Assembly: GCA_021845965.1 (NCBI GenBank)
Contig: JAJZUZ010000003.1
Span: 1 to 64,000, forward strand
Direction: 5' to 3'
Origin: Pseudomonadota bacterium
GTDB taxonomy: Bacteria > Pseudomonadota > Gammaproteobacteria > Burkholderiales > Burkholderiaceae_C
DNA: 64,000 nucleotides
How positions within the stretch are numbered: the stretch's first letter is position 1; every line of letters starts with the position of its first letter. Shown piece after piece: positions 50,928-60,700 of the stretch. The notes under the pieces were generated by a model. The model was not told the DNA's origin, made no database searches, and was given only the letters and a program-made list of their open reading frames with translations. The position numbers and the translations under genes are program-made.

Positions 50928-52100
50928 TCAACGCAGCGGCACGCCGGCCTGGCGCAAATAGCTCCAGACCTCCTGACTGACCGGCCCCAGTGCGCGTGCG
51001 CTTTCCGCCTGCCGCGCCGCCGCGTCCAGCTGTCCTTGTGCTGCCAGCGAAACGGCTGCGCCCAGCATCCAGCGCGACTCGCCCGGATGCAGCTGCAAGG
51101 CACGTTGATAGGCCTGCACGGCCTCTGCGTGCCGGCCCAGGCGCTGCGCCGCGTTGGCACGCACGGCCCACAGATCGGCCTGGTTCCCCACCAGCGGCTC
51201 CAGGCGCCGCAGCTGAGCCAGGGCCGCATCGGCGCGCCCGAACACGAGGTCCATGCGCACCTGCTCGCGCGCCAGCATGGCCACGGCGGTCGCATCCACG
51301 GGCTGGCTGCGTTCGGCCAGCGCCAGGGCCTCGCTCACCGTGGCCAGCGCCGCCTCGCGCGAGCCGGCGGCCCACAGTCCCTGCGCCTGCGCCAGCGTCT
51401 CGCGGGCGGCCGCCTGTCGACGTTCCGGCGTATTCGACACGGGCTGCTGACTGGACACCGGGGCGCTGGCGGCAGCGCCCGGCGCGCTCGCCGTGGCCGC
51501 AGCCGCCTTTGGCTGGCCCGTGGTTTGCACTGGCGGCGATGGCGCCCGCGATACGGCGGGCGCGCGCACGCGCGGCGCCGCCGGCGCCGGCCTTGCCTGC
51601 GCAAGGTGGTGTTGCTCCTTCGGCGCGGCGGGCTTGTCCGCCACCTGGGCAGGCACACTCTCCGCGCGGGCGGCGATCGCGCCCGCCTTGGGCGCGCCAC
51701 CGGGCGGCGTAGCCTGGGGTGCGGCGCCTGCCGTCGCACCAAGCGGAGCAGCGGCGGGTGCGCTGGCGGGTGCACTGGTCGCCGGCACCATGGGCTCACT
51801 CGGCGCGGCCACCGGAGCCGTGCTCACGACCGACACAACGGGTGTGACCGCGCTCGCAGGCGCAGCCGCAGGCGCCAAGGCCACGTCGTTCCTCAGGACG
51901 TACCAGCCGCCCGCCACCAATACACCTCCGGCCAACAGGCCGGTCAGCCACGCCAGCCGGCGTGAGGAAGCGGATCGCGCGGGCGCCACGCTGTAGGTAC
52001 CCAGCAGCGCGTCGGGGCCGCCGTGCCGCTGGAGATCGGGCAAGGCACCGCCGGCGCGGCGGGCGTCCAGATCGCGCAGCATCTTGTTGATGACGCTCAC
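50928..52100 (-). CDS. mshN: MSHA biogenesis protein MshN (TPR protein)
   Basis: This 390-residue protein begins MSVINKMLRDLDARR, the MshN hallmark. A single membrane helix (LAWLTGLLAGGVLVAGGWYVL, about 50-70), a long Ala/Pro-rich periplasmic spacer (about 75-215) and a C-terminal TPR-like helical region (about 220-385) follow. It is thought to help assemble the secretin or pilus complex in the periplasm. The start overlaps the mshM stop (ATGA). It is the last msh gene in this transcript. Confidence 0.88.
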   Translation of the reverse strand: MSVINKMLRDLDARRAGGALPDLQRHGGPDALLGTYSVAPARSASSRRLAWLTGLLAGGVLVAGGWYVLRNDVALAPAAAPASAVTPVVSVVSTAPVAAPSEPMVPATSAPASAPAAAPLGATAGAAPQATPPGGAPKAGAIAARAESVPAQVADKPAAPKEQHHLAQARPAPAAPRVRAPAVSRAPSPPVQTTGQPKAAAATASAPGAAASAPVSSQQPVSNTPERRQAAARETLAQAQGLWAAGSREAALATVSEALALAERSQPVDATAVAMLAREQVRMDLVFGRADAALAQLRRLEPLVGNQADLWAVRANAAQRLGRHAEAVQAYQRALQLHPGESRWMLGAAVSLAAQGQLDAAARQAESARALGPVSQEVWSYLRQAGVPLR

Positions 52101-53020
52101 GAGGTCTCTCCTGTCGTGGCCTCATGGCGCAAGCCACGCCGTGCGCGCAGGCGGCGCCACCACAGCGCGGGGGACCAACGCTCCCAGCGCGATGTCGGCG
52201 GCTGCACCCCCGGCGTATCCGCGGCCGCCAGCTCAACGTGGTGCCGCAACACGCGGTGCACGTTCTCTCCATAGGCCAGCAGCAGGCACTTGTGCGCCAG
52301 CACGTTGATGAGGCGCGGCACGCCGCGGCTGTAGCGCGCCAGCGCCGCGGCGGCCGCGGGTTCGAACACGTGCACATCCGTCAGCGCATCCTCCGCAGCC
52401 ACCGCCAACCGGTGCGCCAGATAGGGGCCGACACGTTCCGGGCGCATGCCACCCAGGTACTCGGTGAAGGTGATGCGCTGCAGCAGCTGGCGAATCTGCG
52501 GGCGCGCCAGCACCGCGTCCAGTTCAGGCTGACCGAACAGCACGATCTGCAGCAATTTGCGCTTTTCGGTCTCGAGGTTGGACAGCAGACGCAGGCTCTC
52601 CAGCGTGGCCATGCGCGTGGCCTGGGCCTCGTCGATGCAGACCAGCACCGGCCGGCCGGCCTCGGCGTGCTTCAGCAGGACCTGCTGCAAGCTCGCCAGC
52701 ACCTGATGCCGGCTCAGCGGCGGCACCAGTTCGACATCGAGCTCACGCGCCAGCGCCATCAGCAGGTCGTCCGGACCGAGGTCCGGATTCGGGATGTAGG
52801 CCGTGACGAATTCGTCCTGCAGGGCGCGCAGCAACTGCCGGCACAGCAGCGTCTTGCCGCATCCCACCTCCCCGACGATCTTGAGAAAACCCTCGCCGCT
52901 GCGCAAGGCCACCAGCAGGGTATTTAGCGCTGCCTGCGCGCCCTCGTGCGGGTAGAAAAAGGCCGGGTCCGGTGTGATCGAAAACGGCGGCTCCCGCAGC
53001 GAGAAATGGCGCAGGTACAT
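52097..53020 (-). CDS. mshM: MSHA biogenesis ATPase MshM (ExeA/GspA-like AAA)
   Basis: This 307-residue AAA ATPase opens MYLRHFSLREPPFSITPDPAFFYPHEGAQAAL as in ExeA/MshM. It has Walker A VGEVGCGKTLLCRQLL, Walker B VLVCIDEAQAT and sensor NLETEKRKLLQIVLFGQPEL. GspA/ExeA relatives help place the secretin through the peptidoglycan. It lies between mshL (3-bp gap) and mshN (4-bp overlap), the standard order. Confidence 0.93.
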   Translation of the reverse strand: MYLRHFSLREPPFSITPDPAFFYPHEGAQAALNTLLVALRSGEGFLKIVGEVGCGKTLLCRQLLRALQDEFVTAYIPNPDLGPDDLLMALARELDVELVPPLSRHQVLASLQQVLLKHAEAGRPVLVCIDEAQATRMATLESLRLLSNLETEKRKLLQIVLFGQPELDAVLARPQIRQLLQRITFTEYLGGMRPERVGPYLAHRLAVAAEDALTDVHVFEPAAAAALARYSRGVPRLINVLAHKCLLLAYGENVHRVLRHHVELAAADTPGVQPPTSRWERWSPALWWRRLRARRGLRHEATTGETS

Positions 53021-53023
53021 CGC

Positions 53024-54838
53024 TCAGGGCCTGGCTGTCGTGGTCGGCGCGTCCGGCGCCTTGCCGTCGATGCGGATCACGCGGCGGCGGCTGGTGTCGA
53101 AGTCCTCCAGCGCGGCGCGCGCGCGTTCGGTCTGCTCTTCCCAGTCCTGCGCCGTGCGGATAATGGTGGGCTTGATCAGCACCACCAGTTCCTTCTTGCG
53201 CGCCGCATTGGCGCGGTTGCCGAACAGGAAGCCGACCGGATTGGAGGCCCCTGTGGTGCCGGGCACACCCGAGGCCGTCTGGCTGGACGCGAGCTGCATC
53301 AGGCCGCCGATGGCGGCGATGTTGCCGTCCTGCAGGCGCACCATGGTGTCGGTTTCGTTCACCGTGCTGGAAGCCAGTGGCAGCTTGTACAGGCCCACGC
53401 TGCCCAGGTCCACGTCCTTGGTCTTCTCGGTCACCGAGGTGACGGCCGGATGGATGTGCAGCATGATGCCGCTGGCGTCGTCGATCTGCGGCGTCACATC
53501 GAGCGCGATGCCGGAAAAGAAGGGCGTGAGCGTGAGCGTCGGCAGCGTCGTCGTGCCGGCCACGCCGACCACGCCGCTGTAGGTCGTGGTGCCGCCGGTG
53601 ACATTGGTGACGAAATAGTCATCCGAACCCACCTTGAGCACGGCCTTCTGGTTGTTGAGCGTCGCTACACGCGGGCTCGACAAGGTCTGCACATTGCCCT
53701 GAGTCTCCAGGAAGCCCAGCACGGCCGCGAACTGGTTGGTGGCCAGGGCCAGGCCGAACAGGCCGCCGCCGGCCGCAAAGGAAGGCGGCGGCACCACGCC
53801 GGCAATGGCCGTCCCCGACTGCACCACGCTGCTGCCATTGGCCACCGCACTGCCCAGCACGCCAATCGCGCCGGTGCCGTTGGCATCGGTGCCGAAGGCA
53901 CCCCAGTTGATCCCGCTCTGCTGGCCTTCGCGAAGTTCCACCTCCACGATCTTGGCCTCCAGCATCACCTGCCGCTCGATCGCGATCTGCGTGGCCTTGA
54001 GGAAGCGCTCCACCTGGCGCAGCTCATCGGGCATGGCACGCACGGCCATGATGCCGGCCTGCGGGCTGATGACCACGTTGCGCCCCTCGCCCTTGCCGAC
54101 CAGCCCGCGCACGGCGTCGGCCAGCTCAGCCCAGAAGTCGGAACTGGAGTTGGTGGACACCCGGCTGCTCTCGCGCTGCGTGGCCGCGGCGGCGGCAGAG
54201 CCCGTGGGGGCCGTCATCCCCGCCGTCGGCACACCGGCGGCGCCGGGCACACCGCCCACGCCGGGATTGAACGGCGCCGCACCGGACGAGACCCGCACCT
54301 CGCTGCGGCCGATGCGCTGCGTGTGCGGGTAGTTCAGCGTGAACATGCGCGTCTGCAGGGTCGGGGCATAGATGACGATGCGGCGTCCTTCCATGCGGAA
54401 GTCATAGCCATAGACGTCGCGGATCGACTCCAGCGCCTCCTTCACGGTCACGCCGCGCAGCGTCACCGAAATGGTACCGGTCACGTCCGGGTGCATAAGC
54501 ATGCTGTAGCGCGTGTCGGCCACCAGCGCGAGGAACACCTCGCGCGCGCTGGCGTTGTTGACCAGCAGGTCCAGCCGCGGTTCGGGGGGCGGAGTCACGG
54601 CCGGCGGGGCGGGCTCGGCCAGGGCTTCGATCACGCCGGCGGGCACCGCCCCCGGCGCGGACGCCGCCTTGGCGGGCGCAGGCGCCACCTCCGCGCGGAT
54701 GTCGGATTCGACGCCTTTGGCAAACTCGGTGCGCGTGGCGCAGGCGCTCAGCAGCCCCAGGCTGACGAAGATGCTCGCCAGCAGGGCCCCCCGCGTGAAT
54801 CGGGCCGGCGGCCGGGTCGTTGTGCTTGTGCTCGTCAT
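53024..54838 (-). CDS. mshL: MSHA outer-membrane secretin MshL
   Basis: This 604-residue lipoprotein secretin has a signal with lipobox LLSAC. N-terminal domains include an STN-like segment (VFLALVADTRYSMLMHPDVTGTISVTL) and NVVISPQAGIMAVRAMPDEL. The C-terminal secretin domain has AAVLGFLETQGNVQTLSSPRVATLNNQKAVLKVG and ends with RKKELVVLIKPTII. It forms the outer-membrane ring through which the pilus passes. Start MTSTSTTT at 54838 is preferred to the ORF-track start at 54856. Confidence 0.94.
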   Translation of the reverse strand: MTSTSTTTRPPARFTRGALLASIFVSLGLLSACATRTEFAKGVESDIRAEVAPAPAKAASAPGAVPAGVIEALAEPAPPAVTPPPEPRLDLLVNNASAREVFLALVADTRYSMLMHPDVTGTISVTLRGVTVKEALESIRDVYGYDFRMEGRRIVIYAPTLQTRMFTLNYPHTQRIGRSEVRVSSGAAPFNPGVGGVPGAAGVPTAGMTAPTGSAAAAATQRESSRVSTNSSSDFWAELADAVRGLVGKGEGRNVVISPQAGIMAVRAMPDELRQVERFLKATQIAIERQVMLEAKIVEVELREGQQSGINWGAFGTDANGTGAIGVLGSAVANGSSVVQSGTAIAGVVPPPSFAAGGGLFGLALATNQFAAVLGFLETQGNVQTLSSPRVATLNNQKAVLKVGSDDYFVTNVTGGTTTYSGVVGVAGTTTLPTLTLTPFFSGIALDVTPQIDDASGIMLHIHPAVTSVTEKTKDVDLGSVGLYKLPLASSTVNETDTMVRLQDGNIAAIGGLMQLASSQTASGVPGTTGASNPVGFLFGNRANAARKKELVVLIKPTIIRTAQDWEEQTERARAALEDFDTSRRRVIRIDGKAPDAPTTTARP

Positions 54839-54861
54839 GGTACGACTCTCGTGCATGAAAC

Positions 54862-55206
54862 TCAGGGTTGGGCCGGCGGCAGGCTGTTGCGCCGCACGCC
54901 GGGAAAGAGCGGGACCTTGCGCAGCTCGCGGCCTTGGCGCAGCCAGACTTCGGTCTCGGTGATGCGCTCGATGCGGGCGCCGCCCAACAGCTGCCCTTCG
55001 GCGTACAGCCGCGTGCCCACCGCCACATGGGGCCGGCCGTCGACCACGATCACCGGCCAGCTGCCACGCGCCGCGGCCGGCCGCGCGGGCGCGCCACCGC
55101 CACCCAGCGGCGGCAGTGTCGGGTCGCGCAAGGCCTGGGCCTGCGCGGGCGCCAGCAGAACGGCCGCCAGGCAGCCGCCACCAACAAGCCAGCGGACCGC
55201 GCTCAT
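54862..55206 (-). CDS. mshK: MSHA biogenesis protein MshK
   Basis: This 114-residue periplasmic protein has a signal peptide ending APAQAQA, followed by RDPTLPPLGG, the typical MshK/PilP-like opening. It also has PVIVVDGRPHVAVGTRLYAEGQLLGGARIERITETEVWLRQ. It is thought to link the inner-membrane complex with the secretin MshL, as PilP does. It overlaps mshJ by ATGA. Identification rests on position and short motifs. Confidence 0.8.
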   Translation of the reverse strand: MSAVRWLVGGGCLAAVLLAPAQAQALRDPTLPPLGGGGAPARPAAARGSWPVIVVDGRPHVAVGTRLYAEGQLLGGARIERITETEVWLRQGRELRKVPLFPGVRRNSLPPAQP

Positions 55207-55826
55207 GCGCCGCCTCCGACCAGCCAGACCTGCAGCGTCAACTCCGCCGGCTGGTTCAGGCTGTCCACCTTCATCGCGCCCCAGCGCAAGGCCGGCAAGG
55301 CGCGCTCCAGGGTCTGGACATAGCGGGTCAATTCCGCATAAGGCCCGGCGACGGTCAGTTCCAGTCCCTGGCGCCTGAGCTGCTTGTGCGTTGCCGCGGC
55401 CCCCTCGGCCCCGCGGCTCTCATCGGCCAGCGTCGCCGTGCGCACCAGCACCAGCCCCTCATGGCGGCGCAGGAAGTGCACCAGCACCTTGGTCAAGGGT
55501 ATCTCGCTCTGCCCCTGCGGCATGGCTTCAATCTCTGCGTTGACCGCCACCAGCCGCTCGCGCGCCTGGGCCAGCTCGACGCGCATCTGGCGCGTCGGCC
55601 CGGTCTCGCCACTGCTGTTCTTGAGCTCCTCGCCCAGGCGCTGCAATTCCGCCTGCTGTGCCGCCACGTGTTGCGTGATCTGTCGATGGCGGGTCTGCGC
55701 CGGCGCCAGCCAGAGCACATCGGCCAGCAGCATGCACAAGACCAGCAGCGTCGCGAACAGGAACACGCGCTCGCGCAGACTCAGCGCATCGATGCGCGTC
55801 GACAGCAGGGTCCACCAGCGCTTCAT
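55203..55826 (-). CDS. mshJ: MSHA biogenesis protein MshJ (PilO-like)
   Basis: This 207-residue bitopic protein has one N-terminal membrane helix (RVFLFATLLVLCMLLADVLWL), a coiled coil (about 45-95) and a ferredoxin-like periplasmic domain typical of PilO/GspM. It forms the inner-membrane alignment subcomplex with MshI and MshI2. ATGA overlaps link it to genes on both sides. The family is weakly conserved, so the assignment rests on architecture and gene order. Confidence 0.82.
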   Translation of the reverse strand: MKRWWTLLSTRIDALSLRERVFLFATLLVLCMLLADVLWLAPAQTRHRQITQHVAAQQAELQRLGEELKNSSGETGPTRQMRVELAQARERLVAVNAEIEAMPQGQSEIPLTKVLVHFLRRHEGLVLVRTATLADESRGAEGAAATHKQLRRQGLELTVAGPYAELTRYVQTLERALPALRWGAMKVDSLNQPAELTLQVWLVGGGA

Positions 55827-56494
55827 GGTTTGGCCCCCTCTCCTTCAGGTGCACGCGACGTCACCAGCGTGTAGGCCCACAGCGGCACGCCGCCCGCGCG
55901 CGCCAGCACCGCCGGGGGCGGCGCGCCCGCACCGCGCCCATCGGCCGACACCCGCTCCACCTTCACCGCGCTGAGCCGTTGCCCGGCCAGCAGGGGACTC
56001 TGCGCCAACCGGTCCATCCAGCCATTGAGCGCTGCGGGCTCCAGCGTGTAGCCACCAAGCTCCAGCCGCTGTTCGTCCGCGCGAAGGGTCGTGACCCAGG
56101 CCTGCGGCGCAATGGTACGCGCCACCAGCTCCAGCCGCGCCGCGTGGCCATGACCTTCGCGCAGCAGACCGTGCTTGAGTTCGGCCAGCAAGTCCTCGCG
56201 CTGCTGCAGCTCGTCGCGTGCGGCCTGCAATTCCTTCACCAGGGCCGCATCGGCGGGAGCCGCATTCTCCTTGTTCACCTTGATGGCAGCCTGCAGGCGC
56301 GCAATCTCGCGCTGGTTGGCCGTCGTGGCCTGCTCATAGCCGGCGCTGAGGCTCTGCAGCGTCCAGCTCCAGTAGGCCGACAGCCCACCGCCCAGCAACA
56401 CGAAGACGCCCAGCGCATGGGCCATCGTCTGCGCCGAGAAATAGCGCTTCGGCTTCAGGAAGATCGGGGTACACAGATTGATTTGCTGCGGCAT
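55823..56494 (-). CDS. MSHA biogenesis protein MshI2 (PilN-like)
   Basis: This 223-residue protein begins MPQQINLCTPIFLKPKRYFSA, the conserved INL(C/Y)xP cytoplasmic peptide that PilN-type proteins use to bind PilM. One membrane helix (ALGVFVLLGGGLSAYWSW) and a coiled coil plus small periplasmic domain follow. It recruits the PilM-like MshI to the membrane. It starts 15 bp after the mshI stop and overlaps mshJ. Confidence 0.82.
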   Translation of the reverse strand: MPQQINLCTPIFLKPKRYFSAQTMAHALGVFVLLGGGLSAYWSWTLQSLSAGYEQATTANQREIARLQAAIKVNKENAAPADAALVKELQAARDELQQREDLLAELKHGLLREGHGHAARLELVARTIAPQAWVTTLRADEQRLELGGYTLEPAALNGWMDRLAQSPLLAGQRLSAVKVERVSADGRGAGAPPPAVLARAGGVPLWAYTLVTSRAPEGEGAKP

Positions 56495-56509
56495 GGTGCG
56501 TCTTCCCGG

Positions 56510-57514
56510 TCAGAGCCTGCGGTCCTCGCTGCGCAGCAGCACACCCAGCAGCGGCCAGCACCGCTGGCGGTCCTCCTCGCTGCCGCCCTCGAAGCCCGGA
56601 AAGAGCGCCGACACATCCAGCGGCGTCACGGCCTGGCCGAGTTCCCGCCCCAGCCACTGCGCCATCTCCATCGTGCGGACGCCGGCCTGCACGGCAAGAC
56701 GATCCAGCACCAGCGTGGGCCAGGTGCGGTCCCACAGATCCAGGGAACGCTGGATCTCCACCACCAGGCGCTGGGCACGGTCCCCCTCGCCTCCCGGCGC
56801 GGCCAGCGACAGCTCCGACCCGCCGCCCCGCGCCCCTTCGTATCCCGTACCCCAGGCAGCCTGCATGAAACCCGGGCCCAGGTCGATGCGCCGCGTGTAG
56901 AAGAGTTCACCGTTGGCGCAGATGGTCAGCAGGGCCTGGCTGTCGCTCGTCATGACGACCGCCGCGTGGGCTCGTTCGCCTACGCCCGACTCGCGGGCAA
57001 GCGCGGACTGCAGATTGCGCTGCGCGAGATCGTGGATGTCGATGACGCCCACATTGCAGCGCAGAGCCTGTGCGGTCTCCATCACGGCGCGGATCTCGGC
57101 ATTGGGCGCAGCCACGACAAAGAGGCTGCCGCTGGGTCGCAGTTGCTCGTCACCCACCTTGAGCACGTCCAGCGTCAGGTCATCCACATGCTGGCTGACC
57201 ATCTCGCGGATCTGCCAGCGCGCCGCCGTGCGCAACTCTTCCGGCGGCACAGCCGGCGCCTCGATCTGCAGGATCTGGTACTGGGCCGGACGCAGCATGG
57301 CTTGCGCCGCCAGGCCCTTGAATCCCAGGCCGCCCAGCCGCCGGGCAAACGCCTCCGGCGCGTCCTCGCCGCGGCGCTCCACACCGAAGCGTTGCACGTG
57401 CATGCGGCCATGCGCTTCGCGCCGCGCCTGCACGTAGGCCAGCGCGGCGCCATCCCAGGCGACGACCAGGCCGTGGCGCTGCGCTGCGCGTCGTCCGGAC
57501 CAGGGAAGCTTCAC
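56510..57514 (-). CDS. mshI: MSHA biogenesis protein MshI (PilM-like, actin fold)
   Basis: This 334-residue cytosolic protein has an actin/FtsA-like fold resembling PilM: HGLVVAWDGAALAYVQA, FGVERRGEDAPEAFARRL, RPAQYQILQIEAPAVPPEEL and AVVMTSDSQALLTICANGEL. It forms the cytoplasmic ring that couples the ATPase to the inner-membrane complex. It is the first gene of the mshI-I2-J-K-L-M-N run; 204 bp separate it from mshQ upstream. No clear promoter could be fixed there. Confidence 0.85.
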   Translation of the reverse strand: MKLPWSGRRAAQRHGLVVAWDGAALAYVQARREAHGRMHVQRFGVERRGEDAPEAFARRLGGLGFKGLAAQAMLRPAQYQILQIEAPAVPPEELRTAARWQIREMVSQHVDDLTLDVLKVGDEQLRPSGSLFVVAAPNAEIRAVMETAQALRCNVGVIDIHDLAQRNLQSALARESGVGERAHAAVVMTSDSQALLTICANGELFYTRRIDLGPGFMQAAWGTGYEGARGGGSELSLAAPGGEGDRAQRLVVEIQRSLDLWDRTWPTLVLDRLAVQAGVRTMEMAQWLGRELGQAVTPLDVSALFPGFEGGSEEDRQRCWPLLGVLLRSEDRRL

Positions 57515-57718
57515 AGCCCCCTCCCCGCACGGAAAGCGTTCGGTGCGACGGGCAAGGGCAGATCGATGGCCGGATTCATCAGGGCGTTTCGTGTCTTCAG
57601 AATGGGATTGCCGCTATTTTGCTGCTTTTTTCATAGCTAGGACACACGACCCCGAAGACGGGTCTGTAATTTGCGAACAATTTGACAAATTCGATGGCCG
57701 CGCGTCGCCTCGAACCGA

Positions 57719-60700
57719 TCAGTAGTTCTCGCGCATGTAGATCAACGGCGCCTTGTAGAGGCCGAACGCTGCCCGCGCGCCCAGATTCGGCCCAAACCAC
57801 GGCACGTTACCCCCCACGGCATTGGCTTCGCTGGCACTGAGACAGGTCTTGCCGGCGGCCGTAGCGCCCTCATTGACCGAGAGGTCCACGCTGCCGGAGT
57901 TCCCCGCACCCGGCCGGCTCAGGGTCAGCGAGCTCAGCCCGCCAGCGAAAAGCAGAGTCGTGGCCGGAGATATGCGTGTCTCACAGGCGTTCAGATTGCC
58001 CAGATAGTTGCCCATGGCGATGCTGCCGGCCGGCAGGGCCGTGCAACTGTCCAGCGTATTGGTCGCGAAATAGGCGCCCTGCCAGTACTGCGCCGACAGG
58101 CCCAGCGGCAGCGCCAGCAGCTCGGAGCCATAGGCGTTCTGCAGGCGCAGGCGCCCGTAGCGGATTCGGGTCGTACCGGTCTCCTGCTCGGCGGCAGTCC
58201 CGATCAGCGTGGCACCGTCCGTATCATTCACGGCCGCCTTGAGCTTGAACTGATCGTAGGGACCATCGGGCGCCGCCAGCTTCGTGAACGCGTAGGTCTC
58301 GTTGAGCTGGAACACCCCGGCCGACCAGAGCGCGGTGCTCGGCATGCTCGGAAAGGCCGGGCTGGCAAGCCGGTTGACATCGACCGCGGCGCCGTTGTTG
58401 TCGCCGCTGATCGTGACGCCGGCCAGGTTGGTGTAGCCGCTGGTGTAGCGGCTCACCACCGGGTCGCTGGCGGATGGCGCGGCGCCGGTGCTGGCATGCG
58501 CCTTCACCGTCAACGCCACCCCCAGCGCGTCCTGGTCCATGTAGGTGAACCCGCCCGCGCTGCAGCCGGCCGTGAGCGCGCCGCTGAACGAGTAATGGCT
58601 CGGCACCCAGCGCCCGAACCTGCCCGTCGCCGCGCTGCCGATGTTGCAGCCGTAACGCCCCGTACTCAGCGTATTCGAGGTGCTGCCGCTGGTGCAGTCA
58701 CCCATGGCCTGGTCGACCAAGGTGAACTTGTCGTCGACCACCGCATCGGTGCTGAACTGGAGGTTGCCGACATCGAGGTACCTGAACGCACTGCCGCTGG
58801 CCTTGGCGCCGTCGCCATTGCCAAAGGTGCCAGAGAGGGTGCCCGAGGCGATGGCCGCGCCGTTGTGATCAAGGGCCTTGGCCGCATTGAGCACCGGTGC
58901 CGTACCGCTGTAGCCGCTGGCGACATTGGCATCGGCATCCAGCGCAAAGCTGCTGCCCGCCACCGCCTTGGGTGTGCCGGTCAGCCCCGTGTTGGTCAAC
59001 ACCGGCGCCGACACGGTGAACTGCTGCGGACGGATGGCAAAGTTGTCGGTGGAACAGGCTGCCGCCGAGGTACCCGCCTTCATGCGGACCCGGACATTCG
59101 GTGCCGCGTTGGCGTAATTGAACGTCACCTGCTTGCGCCCCTGGTCGGTACTCGCAAATGTCACGGAGGTCGCCGACGTCAGGCCGCTGCCGGAGGGGCA
59201 GGTCGACGCCGAACTGTCCACCAGGTCCACCGCCACCGTGCCGGTATAGGTCGTGTTCACCGTGCTGGCACCACTCAGCGCCAGCACGTCTACATTGAAG
59301 GCGGTGCCGGACAGCTTGGTGTACAGGCGTGACTTCGGGCTGCCACCCACCTCCGCCGCATCGAAGTTGCACGAAGCACTCGCAAAGCTCATGGTGCAAG
59401 ACTCGGTCGAACCGATGAAGCAGCGTGTGCCCGCCGCCGGTATGGGTGACGTGCTCACGGTCCCCAGCGTCACATCCCCGGCGGTGCCCACGCTCAGTTG
59501 CCGCGTGGTCACGCCGCCGGAGAAGGAAAACGTGTCGCCGCCTGCCCAGCCTGTGGGCGACAGGCGCACGGTCACCGCGCCCGTGTACAGCGTCGAGCAG
59601 CTGGCATTGAGGCAGGCCTTGACCGTCACCGTCTCCGGGGTGCAGACCGATGCCGAGCCGTCATGCTCGATCTGGATATGGTCATAGGTACCGGAGCAGG
59701 AGCGGCCCAGCGTCATGTCGGCCTGCACCTCCGCTGCGCTGAGTTCATAGCTGTAGAGCTTGACCTCATCGATCATGCCGCGGAAGTTGCGCGCCGGGAG
59801 CAGGCTGCAGGCGGCGCCCGTGGAGATGTCGCCGCCGATGTAGAAATTGCAGTTGTTCGCCTGCAGGGTACCCTTCCAGTTGTTGGTGTTCGCGTCCTGC
59901 ACGCCGTTGATATAGATGCGCTGCCGCCCGGTCGTCGAATCAAAGGTGATCGCCACATGGGTCCACTGGTTCAGGGGAATGGTGGCGGCCGACGTCAGGG
60001 TCGAGCTGTTCCACCACCAATACAGCTTGCCTTGCGGATTCAGGTGGAACTCGTAGTTCACGTCGTTCGACAGGATCGAATACAGATCACTCGTCGGATA
60101 GGCGGTCGGATAGATCCAGGCCGAGGCGGACAGCTTGGTCGTGTAGTCGAACAGAGGGCTGTCGGCCACCTGCACCACGGCCTTGCCGTCGAAGCTCGCC
60201 GCGTTGCAAAAACCGCCGACGACGGAGGCATGCTGGGACGCTATGGTTGGATTCGGTGCCACGGTGTTGGTGGTTGTCGGCGTCGTCGTGGTCAGGCGTG
60301 TGCCGTTGAGCCCGGTGGTACCGCTGTCGAGCACCTCGCCCGTCGCGCCGGTCCACGAACCCACCGGCTCGTCCAGCCGGAAATGCGTCACGGCACTGGG
60401 CAGCACCAGCACGGACGCGCTGGCCGTGCCGAAGCCGGTCGCCGTCACGGTGTTGGTCAGCACGCCCTGCTGAGTCAGCGATACCGCCAGCGTCAGCGTG
60501 GCACTGCCGTTGCCCGGCAGCGAGGGGATGGTCCACGTGACCTGCTGTCCGGACACCGCCACGCTGCCCAGCGTCGGCGCGGACGCGGAGTAGCTCATCC
60601 CCGCCGGAAGCGTGTCCACGACACTGACGTTGGCGCGGGCCGTGGCATCCGGATTGCTGACGCTGATCGTGAACGTCATCACGTCCCCGAGCAGCGCCGA

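Noticed and set aside
52946-55378. 810-residue plus-strand ORF opposite mshL and mshK
   Set aside because: Antisense of coupled pilus genes; no domain.
57515-57718. Terminator or promoter between mshQ and mshI (GACCC-N7-GGGTC hairpin, AGCTATGAAAAAAGCAGC)
   Set aside because: The hairpin has no T-run and no -35/-10 pair with 16-18 bp spacing could be fixed, so neither was listed.
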